NCBI RefSeq assembly: GCF_900110735.1
Contig: NZ_FOET01000008.1
Span: forward strand, 1-64,000
Reading direction: 5' to 3'
From: Streptomyces radiopugnans
GTDB lineage: Bacteria > Actinomycetota > Actinomycetes > Streptomycetales > Streptomycetaceae
Length of the DNA stretch: 64,000 bases
Within the stretch, counting starts at the first letter, position 1. Each line of letters begins with the position of its first letter. A program made the position numbers and the translations under genes. Under the pieces are notes generated by a model that was not told the origin of the DNA, ran no database searches, and saw only the letters and a list, made by a program, of their open reading frames with translations. This document shows positions 40,403 to 48,484 of this stretch, piece by piece.

Positions 40403-40429
40403 CTCCCCCTCCACGGGGCGGAGGGGGAG
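40403..40429 (+). other. Intercistronic hairpin in the ethylmalonyl-CoA operon
   Basis: A 10-bp stem (40403-40412 with 40420-40429) lies in the 133-nt gap between the lyase and hydratase genes. It may attenuate or process the message; a partial terminator is the alternative. Confidence 0.5.
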
Positions 40430-40492
40430 GCCGGGGAGGGGGGCGGCCCGGTCCGGTACCCGTTCGTCCACCACACCACGGAGAGTCACACC

Positions 40493-41026
40493 ATGCAGTT
40501 CGGCCGCACCTACGAGGAGTTCGAGGTCGGGGACGTCTACCGGCACTGGCCCGGCAAGACGGTCACGGAGTACGACGACCACCTGTTCTGCCTGCTGACC
40601 ATGAACCACCACCCGCTCCACATGGACACCAACTACGCCGAGAAGACGACGGACTTCGGCAGGAACGTGGTGGTCGGCAACTACATCTACTCGCTGCTGC
40701 TGGGCATGTCCGTGCCGGACGTCTCCGGCAAGGCGATCGCCAACCTGGAGATCGAGTCGCTGCGGCACGTGGCGCCCACCTTCCACGGCGACACCATCTA
40801 CGGCGAGACCACCGTCCTGGACAAGACGCCGTCGCGCTCGAAGTCCGACCGCGGCATCGTCCACGTCGAGACCAAGGGCTACAAGCAGGACGGCACCCTG
40901 GTGTGCGTCTTCCGCCGCAAGGTGATGGTGCCCACCGCCGAGTACATCGAGGCGCGCGGAGGTGAGCAGCCCGGCCGCCCCGAGCTGCGCACGGACGGGC
41001 GGGACTCCGGAAAGGGAGGCAAGTGA
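40493..41026 (+). CDS. mch: Mesaconyl-CoA hydratase (MaoC hot-dog family)
   Basis: 177 residues, ATG with GGAGAG upstream. MaoC-type hot-dog fold: TYEEFEVGDVYRHWPGKTVTEYDDHLFCLLTMNHHPLHMDTNYAEKT carries the hydratase Asp and His (MNHHPLHMD), followed by FGRNVVVGNYIYSLLLGMSV. In the pathway it hydrates mesaconyl-C1-CoA to beta-methylmalyl-CoA. Length is shorter than the double-hot-dog alphaproteobacterial enzyme (~340), but single-domain forms are usual in Streptomyces operons. The dehydrogenase gene starts 1 nt after the stop. Confidence 0.88.
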   Translation: MQFGRTYEEFEVGDVYRHWPGKTVTEYDDHLFCLLTMNHHPLHMDTNYAEKTTDFGRNVVVGNYIYSLLLGMSVPDVSGKAIANLEIESLRHVAPTFHGDTIYGETTVLDKTPSRSKSDRGIVHVETKGYKQDGTLVCVFRRKVMVPTAEYIEARGGEQPGRPELRTDGRDSGKGGK

Positions 41027-41027
41027 C

Positions 41028-42233
41028 ATGGGACGCCTGGCGCAGACCGAGGGCCTGACGGACATCCAGCGGGAGATCGTCTCCACCGTCCGCGACTTCG
41101 TCGACAAGGAGATCATCCCGGTCGCCACCGAGCTGGAGCACCGGGACGAGTACCCGACCCAGATCGTGGAGGGCCTGAAGGAACTGGGGATCTTCGGTCT
41201 GATGATCCCGGAGGAGTACGGCGGTCTCGGGGAGTCGCTGCTCACCTACGCGCTGTGCGTGGAGGAGATCGCCCGCGGCTGGATGAGCGTGTCCGGCATC
41301 ATCAACACCCACTTCATCGTCGCGTACATGCTTAAGCAGCACGGCACCGACGAGCAGAAGGAGTACTTCCTGCCGAGGATGGCGGCCGGCGATGTCCGCG
41401 GCGCCTTCTCGATGTCCGAGCCGGGCCTGGGCTCGGACGTGTCGGCCATCACCACCAAGGGCGTGCGCGACGGCGACGAGTACGTCCTGACCGGCCAGAA
41501 GATGTGGCTGACCAACGGCGGCACCTCCTCGCTGGTGGCGGTGCTGTGCCGCACCGACGAGGGCCACCCCGAGGGCACCGCCCCGCACAGGTCGATGACC
41601 ACCTTCCTGGTCGAGAAGGAGCCGGGCTTCGGCGAGGTCAAGCCGGGTCTGACGATCCCCGGCAAGATCGACAAGATGGGCTACAAGGGCGTCGACACCA
41701 CCGAGCTGATCCTGGACGGCCTGCGCGTCCCGGAGAACCGGGTCCTGGGGGGCAGGACCGGCCGCGGCTTCTACCAGATGATGGACGGTGTCGAGGTCGG
41801 CCGGGTCAACGTGGCCGCGCGCGGCTGCGGCGTGGCCCAGCGCGCCTTCGAGCTGGGGGTCTCCTACGCCCAGCAGCGGCACACCTTCGGCAAGCCGATC
41901 GCCCAGCACCAGGCAATTCAGTTCAAGTTGGCCGAAATGGCCACCAAGGTGGAGGCGGCGCACGCCCTGATGGTCGGCGCCGCACGGAAGAAGGACTCCG
42001 GGCAGCGCAACGACCTGGAGGCGGGGATGGCCAAATACCTCGCCTCGGAGTACTGCAAGGAGGTCGTGGAGGACGCGTTCCGCATCCACGGCGGTTACGG
42101 TTTCTCCAAGGAGTACGAGATCGAACGGCTGTACCGTGAGGCCCCGATGCTCCTGATCGGCGAGGGCACCGCCGAGATCCAGAAGATGATCGTGGGACGC
42201 CGACTCCTGGAGGAGTACAAGATCCAGGGGTAG
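41028..42233 (+). CDS. mcd: Acyl-CoA dehydrogenase, probably methylsuccinyl-CoA dehydrogenase
   Basis: 401 residues; ATG one base after the hydratase stop with GGGAGG upstream. FAD-dependent acyl-CoA dehydrogenase signatures: AFSMSEPGLGSDVSAI, LTGQKMWLTNGG, the RHTFGKPIAQHQAIQFKLAEMAT segment, and VEDAFRIHGGYGFSKEYEIERLYREA, with the catalytic Glu in the last part (YREAP). In this operon it fits oxidation of (2S)-methylsuccinyl-CoA to mesaconyl-C1-CoA. The proteobacterial enzyme is longer (~550), so the assignment rests on context. Last gene before the terminator. Confidence 0.85.
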   Translation: MGRLAQTEGLTDIQREIVSTVRDFVDKEIIPVATELEHRDEYPTQIVEGLKELGIFGLMIPEEYGGLGESLLTYALCVEEIARGWMSVSGIINTHFIVAYMLKQHGTDEQKEYFLPRMAAGDVRGAFSMSEPGLGSDVSAITTKGVRDGDEYVLTGQKMWLTNGGTSSLVAVLCRTDEGHPEGTAPHRSMTTFLVEKEPGFGEVKPGLTIPGKIDKMGYKGVDTTELILDGLRVPENRVLGGRTGRGFYQMMDGVEVGRVNVAARGCGVAQRAFELGVSYAQQRHTFGKPIAQHQAIQFKLAEMATKVEAAHALMVGAARKKDSGQRNDLEAGMAKYLASEYCKEVVEDAFRIHGGYGFSKEYEIERLYREAPMLLIGEGTAEIQKMIVGRRLLEEYKIQG

Positions 42234-42242
42234 AATGCCTTA

Positions 42243-42280
42243 TTCGGGGTGTTTTCCCTCCAAAGGGACAACACCCCGAA
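42243..42280 (+). terminator. Terminator of the ethylmalonyl-CoA operon
   Basis: An 11-bp outer stem (42243-42253 with 42270-42280) plus a 5-bp inner stem (42255-42259 with 42264-42268), 10 nt past the dehydrogenase stop. GCCTT and AAGGC flank the outer stem and can extend it. Confidence 0.85.
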
Positions 42281-42324
42281 CCAAGGCCTTCCGGGTAGCC
42301 CACGGTCCCGACAGGTGCTCTGGC

Positions 42325-42355
42325 TTGCCCAGTTGCCACCGGTAACCGATAGCAT
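42325..42355 (+). promoter_or_regulatory. Promoter candidate for psd-pssA
   Basis: TTGCCC (42325-42330), 19 nt, TAGCAT (42350-42355). The spacing is slightly long. It leaves about 55 nt before the ATG at 42414. Confidence 0.4.
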
Positions 42356-42413
42356 CCCGGGAAAGCCGCCGTCCCCCGTGTTTACGCGGCACCCTCCGCT
42401 ACGAAGGTCATCC

Positions 42414-43061
42414 ATGCCCCACAGCCCATCCTCTGCACAACGCGGCCGTATCCGTCTCGCGCGCGGAGCATCGCCGTGGCTCCTCCCGACCGTCGCCACC
42501 GCAGCCCTCAGCCTGGTCCGCGCCAGGCGCTCGAGAGGCGCAGCGGCGGCGGCAGTGCCCGCCACCGCCCTGGCGGCGGGCATGCTGTGGTTCTTCCGCG
42601 ACCCCGAGCGAGAGATCGCCCAGGGCCGCGTCATCTCCCCGGCCGACGGCGTGGTGCAGAGCATCATGCCGTGGAAGGACGGGCGCACCCGCGTCGCGAT
42701 CTTCATGAGCCCGTTGAACGTCCACGTCAACCGCGCCCCGCTGGCGGGCACGGTGACGTCCGTCGAGCACGTGCCCGGCGGCTTCGTTCCGGCGTTCAAC
42801 AAGGAGAGCGAGAACAACGAGCGGGTCGTCTGGCACTTCGACACCGAGCTGGGCGACATCGAGATGGTCCAGATCGCCGGCGCCGTGGCCCGGCGGATCG
42901 TGCCGTACGTCGAGCAGGGCGCCAAGGTCGAGCAGGGTGAGCGGATCGGTCTGATCCGCTTCGGCTCCCGCGTCGACCTCTACCTCCCGGAGGGCGTCGA
43001 GGTCGCCGTCGAGGTCGGCCAGCCCACGACCGCGGGGGTGACTCGCCTTGACCGTGACTGA
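42414..43061 (+). CDS. psd: Phosphatidylserine decarboxylase (archaeal-type, short)
   Basis: 215 residues. The short PSD-A form: one membrane segment (about 40-58, AAAAVPATALAAGMLWFF), FFRDPERE, SPADGVVQSI, FMSPLNVHVNRAP, and the self-cleavage site in IRFGSRVDLYLP, where the Ser becomes the pyruvoyl group. It converts phosphatidylserine to phosphatidylethanolamine at the membrane. The C-terminus overlaps pssA by 14 bp, so the two enzymes of PE synthesis are cotranslated. No good Shine-Dalgarno sequence is seen (GAAGG is about 6 nt from the ATG). Confidence 0.93.
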   Translation: MPHSPSSAQRGRIRLARGASPWLLPTVATAALSLVRARRSRGAAAAAVPATALAAGMLWFFRDPEREIAQGRVISPADGVVQSIMPWKDGRTRVAIFMSPLNVHVNRAPLAGTVTSVEHVPGGFVPAFNKESENNERVVWHFDTELGDIEMVQIAGAVARRIVPYVEQGAKVEQGERIGLIRFGSRVDLYLPEGVEVAVEVGQPTTAGVTRLDRD

Positions 43062-43905
43062 CCCCAAGACCCAGTGGGTCCCCGAGGCCGGTCCGGAGGA
43101 CGACGGCGACGAGATGGGCGACATGCCGCTGTCCATGCGGCTGTCGATAGCCGACGCGCTCACCCTGGGCAACGCCACCTGCGGCTTCCTGGCGGTGTAC
43201 TTCACCACCACCGGCGTCCTGATCCCGCACCTGACGGGCAACGGCGACGGCGGCATGGCCCGGCACAGCGCCGCGACCGCCGTGATGCTGATGCTGCTGG
43301 CCTCGGTCTTCGACCTCTTCGACGGACTCGTGGCACGCAAGCTGCGCAGCTCGGCGATGGGCGCGGAGCTGGACAACCTCTCCGACCTGATCAGCTTCGG
43401 GCTGGCTCCCGCGTACTTCGTGCTGGTCTGGGGGATGGTGGCCAACGACGCGCACCAGGGCGTCTCGGCGCTCGCCGGGATCGTGGTGCTGCTGGCGGTG
43501 GTGCTGCGGCTCGCCAGGTTCTCCTGCGTCACCCTGCCCAACGGGGTGTTCCAGGGCATGCCCAGCCCCTTCGGGGCGCTGACGGTCGTCTCTATCGTCC
43601 TGCTGGAGCTGCCGTTCGTCCCGACGCTGCTGGCCATCGTCGGTGTGGCCTGGCTGATGGTGAGCCGGGTGGAGTACCCCAAGCCGCGCGGGCTGCTGGC
43701 CGTGGCGATGCTCGGCTGGATCGTGCTGAGCATGGGCCTGCTGACGGCCTGGGCGTTCGACGCCCCGGGCGGTGAGCTGCTGCTGCAGACCGGCTGTGCG
43801 CTGCAGCTGGTGCTGGGCGCGGTGATCCCGCTGTTCGCCACCGCGCGCCGGGTCAACACCTTCCGCGACAACCGCCGCGAGGCACGGGCGGCGGCCCAGC
43901 CCTAA
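43048..43905 (+). CDS. pssA: CDP-diacylglycerol-serine O-phosphatidyltransferase
   Basis: 285 residues from a TTG at 43048, chosen for the GGGGGTGAC about 8 nt upstream; a GTG at 43054 is the alternative. It makes phosphatidylserine from CDP-diacylglycerol and serine. The CDP-alcohol phosphotransferase motif D-G-x2-A-R ... G-x3-D-x3-D is intact in FDLFDGLVARKL and GAELDNLSDLISFG. About six to seven membrane segments. It overlaps psd, which uses its product. Confidence 0.93.
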   Translation: MTVTDPKTQWVPEAGPEDDGDEMGDMPLSMRLSIADALTLGNATCGFLAVYFTTTGVLIPHLTGNGDGGMARHSAATAVMLMLLASVFDLFDGLVARKLRSSAMGAELDNLSDLISFGLAPAYFVLVWGMVANDAHQGVSALAGIVVLLAVVLRLARFSCVTLPNGVFQGMPSPFGALTVVSIVLLELPFVPTLLAIVGVAWLMVSRVEYPKPRGLLAVAMLGWIVLSMGLLTAWAFDAPGGELLLQTGCALQLVLGAVIPLFATARRVNTFRDNRREARAAAQP

Positions 43906-43940
43906 CCGCCGGCAGCGGCGGCGCAGGCCGGTTCATACCT

Positions 43941-43980
43941 CGGGCGCCGGACGGATTCCATGGAATCCGTCCGGCGCCCG
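43941..43980. terminator. 40-bp perfect palindrome after pssA
   Basis: Two 20-nt arms meet with no loop (43941-43960, 43961-43980), 35 nt past the pssA stop, followed by GTGTTTTCCC. Probably the psd-pssA terminator. The 43906-44294 gap holds no gene. Confidence 0.85.
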
Positions 43981-44160
43981 GTGTTTTCCCGCCTTCTCCT
44001 CCTGTTCCGCGCCTTCCCGGCCCGCGCCGGAATACACCAGCGGATTTGCCGGGAGACACCGGCGGGCCGTGCCGGGGTTCCGGCGCGGCCCGCCGGAAGG
44101 GGTACGGAGCCCCGGGGGCGCTCCGGGCAGGGCGCGGGCACGGTGCCGGCGGGCGGGCGA

Positions 44161-44234
44161 GCGTTCCACGGTGCGGGCGGCCCCGCGCCGTGGAACGCCG
44201 CGGGGCCCGGGCTCGTACGAGCCCGGGCCCCGCG
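44161..44234 (-). terminator. Nested hairpin plus 36-bp palindrome ending the liv operon
   Basis: An 11-bp stem (44161-44171 with 44188-44198), with an inner GCGGG/CCCGC stem, abuts a perfect 36-bp palindrome (44199-44216 with 44217-44234). They lie downstream of the substrate-binding gene on the minus strand. Confidence 0.8.
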
Positions 44235-44294
44235 TCCGCACCGTCCGGCCGCCGCCCCCGTCACGGCGGGCACGGACGCCTGGTCAGCGCGCGG

Positions 44295-45584
44295 TCACTT
44301 CTCGAAGGAGAACGCCTGGGCGTTCTTCGAGGCCTCCGCCTCGCGGTACACCTTCAGTCCGCCCTCGGTCTTCCCGTCCGGCTTGAGGATGAAGCTCTCC
44401 CGCGTCGAGGGCAGCCCGGGGTCGGAGAAGTCGTGCCGGATGCCGAAGCCCCCGTCGTGGTCCTCCATGGACGTCAGCGCCTTGACCACGCCCTCCCGGG
44501 TGAGGTCCTTGTCGTCGCACGCCTGCTTCAGCGCCGCGCCGAAGACGGAGGCGGCGCTCCAGCCCGCGGCCACGCCGTTGTCGAGGATGTCGTCGGGGTA
44601 GGCCTCGGCGTACTTACGGGCCAGCCTGGCCGGCTCCGGCTCCTCCGATCCGATGGGCAGGGTCGAGGCGGCCACGTAGTAGTCCTTCTGCAGGACCGGA
44701 CCGGCCTGGGTCTTCAGCAGCTGCGGCGCGAACGCCGAGTTGTTGCCGATGATCGGCACGTTCAGGCCGGCGGCCGCCGACACACCGACCAGGGAGGCCG
44801 CCTGGCGCGGCCCGGCGCTGATCACGATGGCCTTCACACCGGCCTTCTTGAACGCCGCCACCTGCGCGGACATGTCCTCGTCGGTCGGCTTGATCTTCTG
44901 CTCCACCAGGGTCAGCCCGGCCTTCTGGGCCGCGTGCTCGGCGCCCTTCAGGGCGTTCTCGCCGTAGTCGCCCTCGAAGTAGACGTGGCCGATCGTGTCG
45001 CCCTCGGCGATCTTCCCCTCCTTCAGCAGGAAGTCGATGGCGTTGACCGTCTCCACGTCGTAGGTGGCGCCGATGACCCGGATGTACTCGCTGCCCAGCA
45101 GGTCGGCGGACCAGGCCTGCGGCAGCACCAGCACCTTGTGCTGGCCGTCGATCCGCTCCTTGACCGCGCTGACGAACGGCGAGCCGAGGAACTGCACGAA
45201 GCCCACCACCTTGGGCTGCAGCTCGGTGTAGGCGGGGATCGCCTTGCCCGCGTCGTAGCCGTGGTCGCGGACGGTCAGCTCCAGTTTCCGCCCGCAGATC
45301 CCGCCGTCGGAGTTGATCTGGTCGATGTAGAGCTGCTGCGCCTGGGTGACGCTCTTGCCCAGGGAGGCGTAGACACCGGTCATGTCGGTGAGGGCGCCGA
45401 TCCGGATGGTCTCGTCCGTCACGCCCTTGTCGGTCCGCACGCCGTCGGCGCCGGTGCCGGCGCCGCCGGAGTCCCCGCCGCCCGCCTTGGAACTGCATCC
45501 CGTGGCGATGAGGGCGAGGGCGGTCGCGGCGACCACCGCGGCGGCGCGTGCCGTGTGCTTCTTCTGCGTCTTCACAGTCTTCAT
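44295..45584 (-). CDS. livK: Branched-chain amino-acid-type ABC substrate-binding lipoprotein
   Basis: 429 residues. A signal peptide ends in the lipobox ALIATGC (Cys about residue 31), so it is a membrane-anchored lipoprotein. Periplasmic-binding fold type I: IRIGALTDMTGVYASLGKSVTQAQQLYID, GRKLELTVRDHGYDAGKA, VSAVKERIDGQ, and TIGHVYFEGDYGENALKGAEHAA. The ligand may be a branched-chain amino acid, amide or a related carboxylate; the binding residues do not decide it. Its ATG overlaps the livM stop by 4 bp, making it the last gene of the operon. Confidence 0.9.
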   Translation of the reverse strand: MKTVKTQKKHTARAAAVVAATALALIATGCSSKAGGGDSGGAGTGADGVRTDKGVTDETIRIGALTDMTGVYASLGKSVTQAQQLYIDQINSDGGICGRKLELTVRDHGYDAGKAIPAYTELQPKVVGFVQFLGSPFVSAVKERIDGQHKVLVLPQAWSADLLGSEYIRVIGATYDVETVNAIDFLLKEGKIAEGDTIGHVYFEGDYGENALKGAEHAAQKAGLTLVEQKIKPTDEDMSAQVAAFKKAGVKAIVISAGPRQAASLVGVSAAAGLNVPIIGNNSAFAPQLLKTQAGPVLQKDYYVAASTLPIGSEEPEPARLARKYAEAYPDDILDNGVAAGWSAASVFGAALKQACDDKDLTREGVVKALTSMEDHDGGFGIRHDFSDPGLPSTRESFILKPDGKTEGGLKVYREAEASKNAQAFSFEK

Positions 45585-46762
45585 GCCTCGTCTTTCTGAG
45601 TGTGACCGCGGCGGGCGGCGAGCCGCACCAGGCCGCCCGGCAGGAACAGCACGATCGCCACGATCGCGGCGCCGTACAGGTAGCGGGACATCTCTCCCGG
45701 TGCGACCCCGCCCGTTCCGGGGGCGGAGACCAGGGGCAGGGCCTCGCTGTAGCGGGTGAGGATCTGGGGCAGCAGGGTGACGAACACCGCCCCGGTGACG
45801 GCTCCGGAGACCGAGCCCAGACCGCCGATGACGATCATGGCCAGGTACTCCAGGGCCAGGACGATGCCGAAGTACTCGGGCACGGTCTGCTGGAAGACCA
45901 GCGCCAGCAGCACGCCGGCCAGGCCCGCGTACATCGAGGACAGGACGAACACCCCCGCCCGCTGGCGGGCCACCGGCACGCCCATCACCCCGGCCGCGAT
46001 CCGGTGGTCGCGGATGGCGTTCAGCGCCCGGCCCGGGCGGTCGCGCAGCACCCCGTGCGCGAAGAAGGCGCACACCGCCAGCAGTACCAGCCCGGCGTAC
46101 CAGAGCTTCTCCATCGACTGGAACGGCACGGCGGCGACCACGGTCTCGGTGTCGTCGAAGGTGAGGCCGAACAGCGACAGCGGCGGGACGGGGCGGCCGT
46201 TGTAACCGCCCGTCAGATCGTGGGCGTTGAGCAGCACGTGCTGGCCGATGAAGACCAGTGCCAGGGTGGCGATGCCCAGGTACGCGCCCCGCAGCCGTCC
46301 GGCGATCGGGCTGAACAGCCCGCCCGCCAGACCGGCCAGGGCCACCGCGCCGGTCACCGCCAGCCAGCCGGGCAGGCCCAGGCCGGTCAGCTCCCCGTCG
46401 CGTCCGCCGGCCAGCACGCAGTAGCCGTACGCGCCGACGGCGAGGAAGAAGGAGTGGCCCAGGGAGAGCTGTCCGGTGGCGCCGGTCAGCAGATTCAGCC
46501 CGATCGCGCCGATGGCGGCGGCCATGGCCAGCAGTCCGGCCTGGAGCCAGAAGCGGTCGAGGTAGAAGGGCAGGGCGAGCAGCAGCAGGCCCCCCGCGGC
46601 CGCCGTGTACGCGGTGGCGCGGCGCGGCGGCAGGACACGGGCGCGTGCCCGGCGGCCGTGCCGCCCGCCGGTGGAGCCGGCGGTGGACGAGGGGGCCTCG
46701 GAGGCCGCGGGCCCGGCGGGGGCGGGGGCGGCGGAGACGGAGGTCTCGGCGGGCTCAGACAC
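45581..46762 (-). CDS. livM: ABC transporter permease, LivM type
   Basis: 393 residues from a GTG at 46762 that overlaps the livH stop by 8 bp. A ~50-residue Ala/Pro/Ser-rich cytosolic N-terminus precedes about nine membrane segments. LivM features: LNLLTGATGQLSLGHSFFLAVGAYGY, YLGIATLALVFI, the RDHRIAAGVMGVPVARQRAGVFVLSSMYAGLAGVL stretch that contacts the ATPase, and EYLAMIVIGGLGSVSGAVTGA. Confidence 0.92.
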   Translation of the reverse strand: MSEPAETSVSAAPAPAGPAASEAPSSTAGSTGGRHGRRARARVLPPRRATAYTAAAGGLLLLALPFYLDRFWLQAGLLAMAAAIGAIGLNLLTGATGQLSLGHSFFLAVGAYGYCVLAGGRDGELTGLGLPGWLAVTGAVALAGLAGGLFSPIAGRLRGAYLGIATLALVFIGQHVLLNAHDLTGGYNGRPVPPLSLFGLTFDDTETVVAAVPFQSMEKLWYAGLVLLAVCAFFAHGVLRDRPGRALNAIRDHRIAAGVMGVPVARQRAGVFVLSSMYAGLAGVLLALVFQQTVPEYFGIVLALEYLAMIVIGGLGSVSGAVTGAVFVTLLPQILTRYSEALPLVSAPGTGGVAPGEMSRYLYGAAIVAIVLFLPGGLVRLAARRGHTQKDEA

Positions 46763-47645
46763 GGGACAGCTCCCTCGTTCCGAACAGACCCGCCGGGCGC
46801 ACCAGCAGGACCAGGAGCATCACCAGATAGGGGGCGAGGTCGCCGATGCCCCGGCCCAGGAAGGTCAGGTCGCTCTGGTAGCCGGCGGCCATGGACTGGG
46901 TGACTCCGATGATCAGCCCGCCGGCCAGGGCTCCGGTGGTGGAGTCCAGTCCGCCCAGGATCGCGGCGGGGAAGGCCTTGAGCGCCACCAGGGAGGTGCC
47001 GCGCTCCAGGCCGGGGGTGGGGAAGACGGTCAGGAACAGGGCGGCGACCGTGGCCAGCCCGCCCGCCACCGCCCAGGCCGAGGAGGACACCCGTCCCAGC
47101 CGGATGCCCATCAGCGCCGCTGTCTCGGGGTGCTCGGCCACCGCTCTCATCGCCACGCCCCAGGAGGTGAAGCGGAAGGCCAGCAGGAAGGCGCCGATGA
47201 TGAGGGTGGCGGTGACGAAGGCGGCCACCCGGGTCTGCGGGATGCTGACCGCTCCGAGGGTGAGCACCTCGTCGCCCCACGGGTCGCCCATGGGCAGGAC
47301 GCGGGCGCCGATCTGCCGGGTCAGCTCGGTGACCAGCACGATGTCGACGCCGATGGTGACGATGGCCAGCACGCTGTGGTCGTGTCCGCGGTAGCGGCGG
47401 ATCACCAGGAACTCCACCAGCGCGCCCACCGCCGCCGCGCCCGCGACGCCCACCAGCAGGGCCGCCCAGAACCCGATGTCGTCCCGGAGCACGGCGGTCA
47501 GGTAGCCGCCGGCCAGCAGCAGGGAGGCGTGGGCGAAGTTCACCACCTCGGTCGCCTTGAAGATGATCACGAAGCCGAGGGCGATCAGCGCGTAGACCGA
47601 GCCGATGGACAGCCCGCTCAGCAGCAGTTCGACGAAGGTCGTCAT
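46755..47645 (-). CDS. livH: ABC transporter permease, LivH type
   Basis: 296 residues. LSGLSIGSVYALIALGFVIIFKATEVVNFAHASLLLAGGYL is the classical LivH N-terminus; the ATPase-contact loop is FTSWGVAMRAVAEHPETAALMGI, and AFPAAILGGLDSTTGALAGGLIIG completes the pattern. About eight membrane segments. Its ATG overlaps the livG stop (4 bp). It forms the membrane channel with LivM. Confidence 0.93.
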   Translation of the reverse strand: MTTFVELLLSGLSIGSVYALIALGFVIIFKATEVVNFAHASLLLAGGYLTAVLRDDIGFWAALLVGVAGAAAVGALVEFLVIRRYRGHDHSVLAIVTIGVDIVLVTELTRQIGARVLPMGDPWGDEVLTLGAVSIPQTRVAAFVTATLIIGAFLLAFRFTSWGVAMRAVAEHPETAALMGIRLGRVSSSAWAVAGGLATVAALFLTVFPTPGLERGTSLVALKAFPAAILGGLDSTTGALAGGLIIGVTQSMAAGYQSDLTFLGRGIGDLAPYLVMLLVLLVRPAGLFGTRELSRV

Positions 47646-48484
47646 GCGCTCGCCGCCTCCTGCCCCAGATAGGCGCGGACGACCGCGGGGTCGCGCTGGA
47701 CCTCGTCGGGTGTGCCGTCGGCGATCCTGCGGCCGAAGTCGAGTACGGTCACCGCGTCGGCGAGCCGCATCACCATTCCCATGTCGTGCTCCACCAGGAC
47801 GATCGAGATGCCGAGCCCCTCGCGCACGCCCGCGATCAGGGACGCGGTGCGGCGGCGCTCGTCGGCGGTCATGCCGGCCACGGGCTCGTCCAGGAGCAGC
47901 AGCCGGGGTTCCATGCACAGCGCGCGGCCGAGTTCGACGAGTTTCTGCAGCCCGTACGGCAGCGAGCCGGCCGGCTGGTCCAGATAGGGCTCCAGACCGG
48001 TGAACTCGGCGATCTCCCGCACCCGTTCGCGGTGCCGGGCCGCCTCGCGCGCGGCCCGCGGCAGGCGGAGCCCGGCGGCCAGGTAGCCGGTGCGGGTCAG
48101 CCGGTGGCGGCCGAGCATCAGGCTGTCGGCGACCGTGGTGTACGGGGAGAGCGCGATGTTCTGGAAGGTGCGGGCCACACCGAGGGAGGCGATCGCGTGC
48201 GGCGCCAGCCCGGTCAGCTCCTCGTCGCCGAAGCGGACGCTGCCGGACGTGGCGCGGTAGACGCCGGACAGGACGTTGAAGGTGGTGGACTTCCCCGCGC
48301 CGTTGGGGCCGATGACCGCGTGGACGCTGCCCGGCTCGACGGTGAAGGAGACCGCGTCCAGCGCGGTGAGCCCGGCGAAGCGCACGGTGAGGTCGTTCAC
48401 CCGCAGCGCGGGGACGTCTGCTCCGGCCGGTGCCGTTTCCGGTGCCGGTCCCGATGCCGGCGCCGGGGTGCCGGGGGCCGTCAC
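47642..48484 (-). CDS. livG: ABC transporter ATP-binding protein, LivG type
   Basis: 280 residues from a GTG at 48484, preferred because it overlaps the livF stop by 4 bp and AGGTGG lies 5 nt upstream; a GTG at 48493 is the alternative. Walker A GPNGAGKST, Q-loop FQNIAL, signature SLPYGLQKLVELGRAL (a variant of LSGGQ, usual for LivG), Walker B LLLLDEPVAGM and a switch His in VLVEHDM are all present. Confidence 0.93.
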   Translation of the reverse strand: MTAPGTPAPASGPAPETAPAGADVPALRVNDLTVRFAGLTALDAVSFTVEPGSVHAVIGPNGAGKSTTFNVLSGVYRATSGSVRFGDEELTGLAPHAIASLGVARTFQNIALSPYTTVADSLMLGRHRLTRTGYLAAGLRLPRAAREAARHRERVREIAEFTGLEPYLDQPAGSLPYGLQKLVELGRALCMEPRLLLLDEPVAGMTADERRRTASLIAGVREGLGISIVLVEHDMGMVMRLADAVTVLDFGRRIADGTPDEVQRDPAVVRAYLGQEAASA

